From Candidatus Nomurabacteria bacterium RIFOXYD2_FULL_35_12 (GTDB lineage Bacteria; Patescibacteriota; Minisyncoccia; Phycocordibacterales; UBA9973), in contig MFWK01000019.1 in the NCBI GenBank assembly GCA_001786365.1, forward strand, positions 1 to 28,421: a DNA stretch of 28,421 bases. Direction: 5' to 3'. This document shows, one piece after another, positions 6,902 through 12,914 of the stretch. Numbering within the stretch: the first letter of the stretch is position 1; each line of letters starts with the position of its first letter. The notes beneath the pieces were generated by a model that saw only the letters and a program-made list of their open reading frames with translations, was not told where the DNA came from and ran no database searches. Position numbers and translations under genes: made by a program.

Positions 6902-7615
6902 TTACACCTTCCTTTTCGCAAGGACAGTCCTTGCGAAAGGTGGTTCATTCTCGATAAAATAGTTTTCTATAAAATCTTTAAAAGATTGGAGACCGCTAAA
7001 GTAGTCTGGAAAACTTTCCGGCTTAATTATATTCTTTTCAACTCTAGCCTTCCCAATATAATCACAATAACTTGAATACTTATAGGACTCAAGGAATTTT
7101 TTCATTTCGACTGATGGTTTTTTATTTACTTGTTCTTCCCAATTAGGAAATTTTATCTCTAAAGAATTTATATGGATATAAGCAAAAAGTTGCCTCATAT
7201 AATTATCATCATTTCCAATTAATTTTGATTTGAAAGGCCCGCCAAAAAGTGCTCCTGTTCTCTGATATTTAATATTAAAAAACATAGAATACCCTGTCCC
7301 TAATTTTTTCATGAATTTAGTAATTCCCCCATCAACCTCTTGTTTGACCAACAAATGAAAATGGTTCGTCATTATGCACCATGCTCCTATAGAAACAAGA
7401 GTTTCTCCTTTATCTAAAACTAAAATTTCCTCAAATGTTTTATGTTGCTTATTTAAAAAATCATCAAGACGAAAAGAATCATTAGAATTTGCAAGATAAA
7501 GAAGTATCATAAAACGTTCATAATCTCTCTTTAATTTAAAAATTATTCTTTTATCTATACCACGATTATAAATGTGATAATACTCACCAGTTACAAATGG
7601 ATCTTTTCTTAACAT
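6902..7615 (-). CDS. REP-associated tyrosine transposase (RAYT, Y1/TnpA_REP), 237 aa
   Basis: This is a single-strand DNA transposase of the Y1-HUH type. The family opening EYYHIYNRGIDKR (11-23) is followed by the HUH motif in TNHFHLL (H85, H87), the GTGYSMFFN/GALFGG region (106-126) and the catalytic tyrosine Y146 in FAYIHIN. RAYT proteins bind and nick hairpin REP sequences; this gene is bounded by such hairpins at both ends. The last 12 or so codons are themselves made from the downstream palindrome, giving a C-terminus PPFARTVLAKRKV. The ATG at 7615 has a TATAAT ending 6 nt upstream and no Shine-Dalgarno. Confidence 0.9.
   Translation of the reverse strand: MLRKDPFVTGEYYHIYNRGIDKRIIFKLKRDYERFMILLYLANSNDSFRLDDFLNKQHKTFEEILVLDKGETLVSIGAWCIMTNHFHLLVKQEVDGGITKFMKKLGTGYSMFFNIKYQRTGALFGGPFKSKLIGNDDNYMRQLFAYIHINSLEIKFPNWEEQVNKKPSVEMKKFLESYKYSSYCDYIGKARVEKNIIKPESFPDYFSGLQSFKDFIENYFIENEPPFARTVLAKRKV
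6911..6940. repeat. REP-like palindrome inside the 3' end of RAYT 1
   Basis: TTCGCAAGGAC-A-GTCCTTGCGAA is an 11-bp perfect stem with one central base, and CCTT/AGG extends it to 30 nt with one extra T. It encodes the last residues of the transposase (about 226-235) in frame. Confidence 0.9.
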
Positions 7616-7621
7616 TCACAT

Positions 7622-7627
7622 ATTATA
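7622..7627 (-). promoter_or_regulatory. -10 box TATAAT, leaderless start of RAYT 1
   Basis: A consensus TATAAT is followed by six bases (ATGTGA) and then the ATG at 7615. Confidence 0.55.
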
Positions 7628-7639
7628 ATAAGCAACCAG

Positions 7640-7681
7640 ACTTTTCGCAAGGACTGTCCTTGCGAAAAGTCCTTGCGAAAA
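7640..7681. repeat. REP-like palindrome with extra half-unit upstream of RAYT 1
   Basis: ACTTTTCGCAAGGAC-T-GTCCTTGCGAAAAGT (7640-7670) is a perfect 15-bp stem with one central base. CCTTGCGAAAA at 7671-7681 repeats the right half directly, so GTCCTTGCGAAAA occurs twice in tandem. Confidence 0.92.
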
Positions 7682-7966
7682 TTATTTTGAAAGACTGACC
7701 CACATATGCTCAAACAAAAAATGAGTAATCTTAAACATTAGCTCATCTTCTACAATGACAATTTTGATTTTATTATTATCTTTTGAAATTAAGCAAATAT
7801 TATTTCCAAACAGCGCTAAAACAGCAGGAATATCAAAATCTTTCTCCAAAAAACGAAAGTGCCTTTGCTCGCCAATCATCTGGCTGAATTTAAAGATCCT
7901 GCTCACAGTGCATGTGCATGAATTCATCAACGAAGAGGCCTTACACTTATTGAGATAGCCTCTCAC
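7682..7966 (-). pseudogene. C-terminal remnant of a TrmB-like transcription regulator
   Basis: Residues from about 33 of this 94-codon frame (RHFRFLEKDFDIPAVLALFGN, then KIKIVIVEDELMFKITHFLFEHMW) fit the pattern closing TrmB-type regulator domains: a basic strand, an FDIP turn, 'ygNkv' strand and a final helix ending in W. The first 32 residues do not look like a helix-turn-helix and have no ribosome site, so the DNA-binding half is missing. The frame ends exactly at the REP palindrome of RAYT module 1. I infer a truncated gene; a short expressed protein cannot be excluded. Confidence 0.45.
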
Positions 7967-7969
7967 ATC

Positions 7970-8027
7970 GCCCTCTACACCTCTGGTCGGTTTCCGACCA
8001 AGTTAAGTAGAGGGCTTCTTTTTTATT
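7970..8027 (+). terminator. Two-tier hairpin with T-run, plus-strand terminator-like
   Basis: GCCCTCTAC (7970-7978) pairs with GTAGAGGGC (8007-8015) and encloses TGGTCGG-TTT-CCGACCA (7984-8000). TTCTTTTTTATTT follows, running into the stop codon of the glycerate kinase. The T-run is on the plus strand, yet no plus-strand gene is evident upstream, so the transcript it would end is unknown; it may be a displaced element. Confidence 0.5.
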
Positions 8028-9300
8028 TCTTCGTCAATAAAATCATCAAATCTGAAACATTTGCGCCAGTGGGGCCGGTCATAATCATGTCACCGGACTT
8101 TTGGAATACTGGATAAGCGTCGAAGCGGTCCAAGGCATCTTTTACATCTATATTTAACTTTTTTATATTTTCTATTGTATTTTTGTCCACTACTGCTCCA
8201 GCTGAGTCGGAATTGTCCATCCCATCGGAAGCAAGAGGTATCAATACTGAATCTTCGTCAATCAAACCATTTTGAATTGCTTCTAATCCCATATATAAAT
8301 TCCTCCCCCCGCTTCCCCCTTTTTTATTCACTACGAGCTTTGGCTCACCGGCTGCAAGGACAACTGTATTTTCAGATTTTCCACTAAAAATCTTTCCGAG
8401 CGCTATTCCCGTCTCATCATATAATTCAGTTGAGGCAATCTTTGTATTAAAACCAAGTTCTTTAGCTTTTTTCTCCATCGCCTCTACCGCTGTAGTATTC
8501 GAAACTAATACAAAATTATGAACTTTTTCAAAATATTTATCTTCTTTTGGAGTTTCAATTAAAATAAATTTACCAAGATTATATTTATCTATGATAGCTT
8601 CTGCATCAGCTATCGTACTCTTGTCTTTATAAGTCGGTCCAGACGCCACATCACAAAAATTATTCCCCGGTATATCAGAAAAGATTATCCCAATAACTGT
8701 CGCCGGATATGCGAGCTTTGCCAGACCTCCACCCTTTAAAATTGAAATGTGTTTTCGAATTGTGTTCATCTCTGTAATTTTCTGTCCGTATTTTAAAAAT
8801 TCATCATAAAGAGAATTATTCTGCTTGCATTCATCTTCTGAATAGCACAAAAGTGAAGACCCTCCTCCAGAAACAAGCACAATAATCAAGTCTTCTGCTG
8901 TGGAATCTTTGACTATTTTATATATCTTTTCTCCGGCATCTATGTTTGACTGGCTTGGCTTTGGATGAGTGCCAATAAAATTTTCAACGTATTTAAGATT
9001 ATCAATTTCACGCAAACTGACAACAGCGCCTATTTTAATTTTAGACCCCAGCACTTGCTCTATAGCCAGCGCCGCTAAAGCGGAAGCTTTACCAAAACCA
9101 ACTACTTTTATATTTTTAAATTTCGATAAAATAAAACTTTCCCCCATAATACTCAAAACATCATTTTCTAATTTGATAGAATTTGAAATGACGTTTGATG
9201 TGCTGATAGACTCGAGTCCACTCTCAGCAATCTGTAAAGCTAATTTACGATTCGGAGTCGTTGCTAGTTCATCAAAATTTTTAATCCAACGTGTAGCCAT
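8023..9300 (-). CDS. Glycerate 2-kinase, MOFRL family, 425 aa
   Basis: Phosphorylates D-glycerate to 2-phosphoglycerate, feeding directly into the enolase step encoded nearby. The N-terminal GckA-type domain shows VVGFGKASALAALAI (66-80), THPKPSQSN, and the VLVSGGGSSLL nucleotide-binding loop (about 141-151). The C-terminal MOFRL domain has AAGEP, GGSGGRN, LASDGMDNSDSAGAVVD and the closing GPTGANVSDLMI. Length (425) is normal. The ATG at 9300 abuts the end of an inverted repeat (9300-9368) and has no Shine-Dalgarno. A diverged copy of its last 19 codons persists at 6837-6896. Confidence 0.92.
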   Translation of the reverse strand: MATRWIKNFDELATTPNRKLALQIAESGLESISTSNVISNSIKLENDVLSIMGESFILSKFKNIKVVGFGKASALAALAIEQVLGSKIKIGAVVSLREIDNLKYVENFIGTHPKPSQSNIDAGEKIYKIVKDSTAEDLIIVLVSGGGSSLLCYSEDECKQNNSLYDEFLKYGQKITEMNTIRKHISILKGGGLAKLAYPATVIGIIFSDIPGNNFCDVASGPTYKDKSTIADAEAIIDKYNLGKFILIETPKEDKYFEKVHNFVLVSNTTAVEAMEKKAKELGFNTKIASTELYDETGIALGKIFSGKSENTVVLAAGEPKLVVNKKGGSGGRNLYMGLEAIQNGLIDEDSVLIPLASDGMDNSDSAGAVVDKNTIENIKKLNIDVKDALDRFDAYPVFQKSGDMIMTGPTGANVSDLMILLTKK

Positions 9301-9368
9301 CCCGGTACTAAAATTTTAAATTATTAATAATATTGACCATTTGTTTTTTCATAAAATTTAGTACGGGA
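9300..9368. repeat. Inverted repeat between hydroxyacid dehydrogenase and glycerate kinase
   Basis: TCCCGGTACTAAAATTTTA (9300-9318) and TAAAATTTAGTACGGGA (9352-9368) are inverted copies apart from two single-base indels, with a 33-nt A/T-rich centre. The left arm starts on the first base of the glycerate-kinase ATG; the right arm ends 6 nt before the dehydrogenase stop codon. Confidence 0.85.
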
Positions 9369-9374
9369 CAGGTA

Positions 9375-10394
9375 TTATTTAACAAGATTTATAGGATTAT
9401 TAGAAATAAAACCAGCAATGTTGCTGACCGTGACTTTCATAATTTCTTCTTCCGCTTCTTTTGAATAAAAAGCAATATGCGGAGTGACTATGACTTGAGG
9501 CATATCTATCAAGGCATGATCTTGCAATAAAGTCTTGTAATTCTTTATTGCATTTATTTTTCCACTAGTTAAAATTTTAATTTCTTCTTTCAAATTCCTC
9601 TCATCTTCCAAGACGTCTAGTCCAGCTCCGGCAATGATTCCCTTCTTTAAACCCCAAAGCAAAGCCTCTGTATCAATAAGCGCGCCACGAGCCGTATTTA
9701 TCAAATACACTCCTTCTTTCATTTTTATAATGTTTTCTTTATTTATTAAATGATGATTTTCTTTGGTATATGGAGTATGTAAAGTGATAACATCAGAATT
9801 TGAAATAACTTCTACAAAACTCTTGTATTCAAAATTATTTTCTTTTGCAAAAACCAAATCTGGATATAAATCATAAGCAATAACATTCATACCAAAACCA
9901 CGGGCAATCTTTATCACATTTTTACCAATTTTCCCCGTACCGATGACACCCAGAATTTTCCCTTTTAAATCAAAACCACGCAATGCATCAATATTAAAAT
10001 TATCTTCTTGTCGTAATTGATTATTGGCTTTTTCAACTTTTCTGGAAAGATTCAAAAGGAGAGCAAAGACAAACTCTGCAACTGTCACAGACCCATAAGC
10101 CGGAACATTTGAAACTTTTATCCCCTTTCTGGCGCAATAATCTGTATCAATATGCTCAAAACCAGTGGAACTGGTATTTATAAATTTTAATTTCGGTAAG
10201 GAATCAATGACTTTTTTATTAACTGATGAATTAGTAAAAACAGATACAATCTCTGCATCTTTGACTGAATTCACATTTTCTTCACTTAACCTTTCTATAA
10301 AAAAAGAAACTTCATCATTCGGAAATAACTTTTCCAAAGCCTTCTTTTCTTTATCTTGAATTTCATTAAAAATCTCAAAAAATACGATTTTCAT
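9375..10394 (-). CDS. D-2-hydroxyacid dehydrogenase (D-lactate dehydrogenase-like), 339 aa
   Basis: NAD-dependent reduction of a 2-keto acid such as pyruvate to the D-hydroxy acid; plausible as the fermentative outlet for pyruvate. The Rossmann motif GTGKIG spans 152-157 with acidic D175 (AYDLYPD) pointing to NAD. Catalytic R236 (NTARGALID), a Glu in GLDVLEDE (258-265) and H306 (TPHIAF) are present. A segment of about 35 residues before TPHIAF (266-300) is as long as in D-lactate dehydrogenases, longer than in glycerate dehydrogenases. The start is fixed by TATAAT ending 6 nt upstream of the ATG at 10394. Confidence 0.88.
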   Translation of the reverse strand: MKIVFFEIFNEIQDKEKKALEKLFPNDEVSFFIERLSEENVNSVKDAEIVSVFTNSSVNKKVIDSLPKLKFINTSSTGFEHIDTDYCARKGIKVSNVPAYGSVTVAEFVFALLLNLSRKVEKANNQLRQEDNFNIDALRGFDLKGKILGVIGTGKIGKNVIKIARGFGMNVIAYDLYPDLVFAKENNFEYKSFVEVISNSDVITLHTPYTKENHHLINKENIIKMKEGVYLINTARGALIDTEALLWGLKKGIIAGAGLDVLEDERNLKEEIKILTSGKINAIKNYKTLLQDHALIDMPQVIVTPHIAFYSKEAEEEIMKVTVSNIAGFISNNPINLVK

Positions 10395-10400
10395 GCTGTA

Positions 10401-10406
10401 ATTATA
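10401..10406 (-). promoter_or_regulatory. -10 box TATAAT, leaderless start of dehydrogenase gene
   Basis: TGTGATATAAT is followed by six bases (TACAGC) and the ATG at 10394. It lies within the 39-nt gap after the FtsB-like gene, giving the dehydrogenase its own promoter. Confidence 0.6.
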
Positions 10407-10433
10407 TCACAAATAAGGCTTAATTAACATAAT

Positions 10434-10772
10434 TTATTTAAACCAGTTCGTAAAAAAAGAAAAGAAACCACCCGTATTTGCTTCTGCAGGGACTTTTGCC
10501 GAATTTTTATCTTCAACCACAATAATCACCCCTTCTCCATCTTTCGCTAAACCAAATTTTTCCCTTATACTTTCCTCTACTCCACTATCTGTTTTTAATT
10601 TAGAAATACCTGTCGAAAGCTTGTCTTTTTCTTTCTGTAATTCTAAAACTTTTTCTTCTGCTATTTTTCTATTCTCTATAGTGGATTGCATCTTTCCCAT
10701 AAAACCAACAACTCCCCAAGCAAAAATAAATACCAAAATACCCAAAAACACCAAAACAGGCTTTGATTGCAT
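10434..10772 (-). CDS. FtsB/DivIC-like septum protein, 112 aa
   Basis: A short cytoplasmic N-terminus, one membrane span (about 5-25, VLVFLGILVFIFAWGVVGFMG), a coiled coil (about 27-60, ENRKIAEEKVLELQKEKDKL) and the closing ESIREKFGLAKDGEGVIIV match the FtsB/DivIC family of division proteins that link the late divisome. The final 30 residues are a polar linker ending in FFSFFTNWFK. The ATG at 10772 is preferred to the in-frame ATG at 10811 because GGAG lies 7 nt upstream of it; the longer form would add 13 basic residues. It is one of the few genes here with a Shine-Dalgarno. It is divergent from the tiny gene at 10831. Confidence 0.75.
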   Translation of the reverse strand: MQSKPVLVFLGILVFIFAWGVVGFMGKMQSTIENRKIAEEKVLELQKEKDKLSTGISKLKTDSGVEESIREKFGLAKDGEGVIIVVEDKNSAKVPAEANTGGFFSFFTNWFK

Positions 10773-10818
10773 TATATTTCTCCAGCCTCTCTTTTTTTGA
10801 AAACTTTTCATGATGTGC

Positions 10819-10824
10819 TATATT
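10819..10824 (+). promoter_or_regulatory. -10 box TATATT, leaderless start
   Basis: TGTGCTATATT is followed by six bases (AAGTAT) and the ATG at 10831. A minus-strand TATACT overlaps at 10826-10831 and could serve the FtsB-like gene, making this a compact divergent promoter. Confidence 0.5.
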
Positions 10825-10830
10825 AAGTAT

Positions 10831-10944
10831 ATGTTTTTCAACAAGAAAAATCAAAAGAAAATACAAGTAGTTTGGGCAGTCGTCAGCATCCTCATCATTG
10901 TCAGCATGATTTTACTATACTCGCCTATCTTTAATATAAAATAA
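10831..10944 (+). CDS. Tiny single-pass membrane protein, 37 aa
   Basis: The frame reads MFFNKKNQKKIQ, then a hydrophobic segment (about 13-32, VVWAVVSILIIVSMILLY), then SPIFNIK and TAA. The basic N-terminus followed by one membrane span gives a clear positive-inside topology. It has its own -10 box with exact leaderless spacing, which supports it being real despite its size. From general familiarity, similar short KKxxQxVW-type membrane peptides occur in Parcubacteria, without a known function. It is divergent from the FtsB-like division gene. Confidence 0.65.
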   Translation: MFFNKKNQKKIQVVWAVVSILIIVSMILLYSPIFNIK

Positions 10945-10987
10945 AAAAACTCGTTGAGGCATAACTTTTTTATTCTGAACTACTTAA

Positions 10988-11083
10988 AGTAGCTAAATTT
11001 ACATAATTTTAAGAAACGTGTGGGTCCCCTGTCCTTATGACCTCGAGGGCGCAGTTTCAAGAAATTATGTAAATTTAGCTACT
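10988..11083. repeat. Inverted repeat overlapping the lepA stop codon
   Basis: The 22-nt arm at 10988-11009 (starts AGTAGCTAAATTTAC) is an exact inverted copy of 11062-11083. The right arm contains the lepA stop codon (11079-11081) and bases of the last codon. The 52-nt centre is GC-richer and has an inner GAAAC/GTTTC pair. Confidence 0.9.
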
Positions 11084-12911
11084 CACTAGAACGCATCATT
11101 TTCAAGAATACATCTTGAGGGATGTTTACTCGGCCACGTTCTTTCATTTTCTTCTTGCCTTTCTTTTGCTTCTCGCGAAGTTTCATTTTACGTGTGATAT
11201 CACCTCCATACATATGGGCAGTGACGTCTTTTTTCATACCGGAAAGTGTGCGTGATGAAATAATTCGGCCAAACGCTTTTCCTTGAATTTTCAAAGTAAA
11301 CATTTGTCTAGGTAAAAGACTCTCTAATTTATCGACGGACTCCTGTGCTTCAATTTCCACTCTTTTCTTGGAAATAACTTTCGAAAAAGCTGGAACTGCT
11401 TCATCCGCAACCAATACGTCGAGTCTGGTAACATCTGCCTTACGATTTTCAGCTATATCATAAGAAATAGACCCATAGCCCGAAGTAGTGCTTTTTAATT
11501 CATCAAAGAAATTACGCATAAGCTCTCGCAGTGGCATCCTGATAGAGATGGATGACCTATTGTCTCCAAAATTTTCTGTATCTCCTACCTCTCCTTCATG
11601 GTCAAATAATATTTGCATAATATTACCCAAATAATTTGATGGAGTAATTATTTTTGCATTAACCCATGGCTCAAAAACATTTTTAATACTACTGTCATCA
11701 GGAAAAAAATATGGTGAATAAATTTTCTCTTTCTTTCCATTGTTATTTTCTACTTCATAAACAATAGAAGGCGTAGTAATGACTAAATTTAAATTAAACT
11801 CTCTTTTCATTCTCTCAGTTATGATTTCTAAATGAAGCATGCCGAGGAAACCACAACGAAAACCTCGTCCGAGAGACCCCGAAGATTCTTCTTCATAAGA
11901 AAAAGAAGAATCGGAAAGTTTCAGTTTGCCTAAAGCTTGTTTTAATAAAGTAAAATCATCCGCATCTTCCGGAAAAATACTCGCCCAAACCACTGGCATA
12001 GGTTGCATATATCCAGAAAGAGCTGGCATAGGATTTGCGAATTTTGTAATCGTATCTCCGACAGAAGCGATACCCGGCTTTTTTATCCCAGTCACAATAT
12101 AACCGATCTCACCCGAAGAAAGAGATTCGCGAGCTGTTTCTTCTGGAGAAAAAGTTCCAACCTCGAGTGCAATAAATTTCTCACCTGATACTGCAAAAAT
12201 TAAACTCTCGCCTTTTCTAACTTTACCATCAAGCACTCGCACGAAAACTATAACTCCTCGATGATTTGAATATTTAAAATCAAAAATGAGCGCACGTAAC
12301 ACGTTGTCGCTTTTATTTTCATGAGTCTCTACTGGCGCAGGAATACGTTTTATAATTTCTTGCAATAAATTTTCTACTCCTTCACCTGTGCGCCCAGATA
12401 CTTGTAAAATCTCTTCTTCATTACAATTTAAAAGCTTCACAACCTCTTCTTTTACATCCGAAATTCTAGCAAGCGGAGAATCAATCTTTGTAATGACAGG
12501 AATTATCACATTAGCCTCTTCACCCCGCCCATCTCTAGGGCGGGGCAAGCGCGCCATAGCGAGCGTAGTGAGCGTTTGAGCCTGAACCCCTTGTGTAGAG
12601 TCAATCAATAAAATAGAGCCTTCTACCGCCTTTAAAGCACGAGAAACCTCGTAGGAAAAGTCCACATGCCCAGGGGTGTCAATAAGATTTAAGACATATT
12701 TTTCCTTATTAAAAACATACTCCATTCTCACAGGTTGCATCTTAATAGTGATTCCACGTTCTCGTTCCAACTCCATAGAATCGAGCACTTGGTCACGCAT
12801 TAAACGTTCTGGAACAGTGTGTGTAATTTCAAGCATTCTATCTGCCAAAGTGCTTTTGCCATGGTCAATGTGCGCAATTATTGAAAAATTTCTGATATGT
12901 TTTAAATCCAT
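11079..12911 (-). CDS. lepA: Elongation factor 4 (LepA) GTPase, 610 aa
   Basis: Ribosome-associated translational GTPase. G1 AHIDHGKST (13-21), the switch region ERERGITIK, and G3 DTPGHVDF are intact; G4 is TKID instead of the usual NKID. Domains II-IV and the LepA-specific C-terminal domain (GFRCGFLGMLHLE, then GYGSISYD and the basic tail with KGKKKMKERGRVNIPQ) follow, and the length is normal (about 600). Residues about 119-130 (ARLPRPRDGRGEE) are extra relative to LepA of E. coli and B. subtilis as I recall them, and coincide with a hairpin in the DNA (12523-12545). It starts 3 nt after the ABC transporter stop, so both are one operon. Confidence 0.96.
   Translation of the reverse strand: MDLKHIRNFSIIAHIDHGKSTLADRMLEITHTVPERLMRDQVLDSMELERERGITIKMQPVRMEYVFNKEKYVLNLIDTPGHVDFSYEVSRALKAVEGSILLIDSTQGVQAQTLTTLAMARLPRPRDGRGEEANVIIPVITKIDSPLARISDVKEEVVKLLNCNEEEILQVSGRTGEGVENLLQEIIKRIPAPVETHENKSDNVLRALIFDFKYSNHRGVIVFVRVLDGKVRKGESLIFAVSGEKFIALEVGTFSPEETARESLSSGEIGYIVTGIKKPGIASVGDTITKFANPMPALSGYMQPMPVVWASIFPEDADDFTLLKQALGKLKLSDSSFSYEEESSGSLGRGFRCGFLGMLHLEIITERMKREFNLNLVITTPSIVYEVENNNGKKEKIYSPYFFPDDSSIKNVFEPWVNAKIITPSNYLGNIMQILFDHEGEVGDTENFGDNRSSISIRMPLRELMRNFFDELKSTTSGYGSISYDIAENRKADVTRLDVLVADEAVPAFSKVISKKRVEIEAQESVDKLESLLPRQMFTLKIQGKAFGRIISSRTLSGMKKDVTAHMYGGDITRKMKLREKQKKGKKKMKERGRVNIPQDVFLKMMRSSE
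12523..12545. repeat. Palindromic insert inside lepA
   Basis: CCCCGCCC (12523-12530), 7-nt loop, GGGCGGGG (12538-12545) form a perfect 8-bp GC stem in otherwise AT-rich coding DNA. It falls where the protein carries about nine residues beyond the usual LepA length between the AQTL and PVxxKID motifs. Confidence 0.8.
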
Positions 12912-12914
12912 AAA

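Larger units (their letters stand above)
6911..7681 (-). mobile_element. RAYT module 1 with flanking palindromes
   Basis: The transposase gene is enclosed by inverted-repeat hairpins at 6911-6940 and 7640-7670 (plus an extra half-unit to 7681). Outside the left hairpin lies the orphan glycerate-kinase tail; outside the right one lies a regulator-like C-terminal fragment ending at 7682. The central base of the hairpin is A on one side and T on the other, as expected if the two copies are inverted relative to each other. Confidence 0.75.

Noticed and set aside
7640..7681. Tandem GTCCTTGCGAAAA units considered as a CRISPR or satellite start
   Set aside because: Only two units with no spacer; explained as a REP palindrome with a duplicated half.
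9061..9084. Short hairpin CCGCT/AGCGG in the glycerate-kinase gene
   Set aside because: Five base pairs in conserved Ala-rich codons; expected by chance.
11884..11912. Inverted repeat GATTCTTCTT/AAGAAGAATC inside lepA
   Set aside because: The protein segment DSSFSYEEESSGSLG matches normal LepA length and sequence; the pairing comes from Glu/Ser-rich codons.
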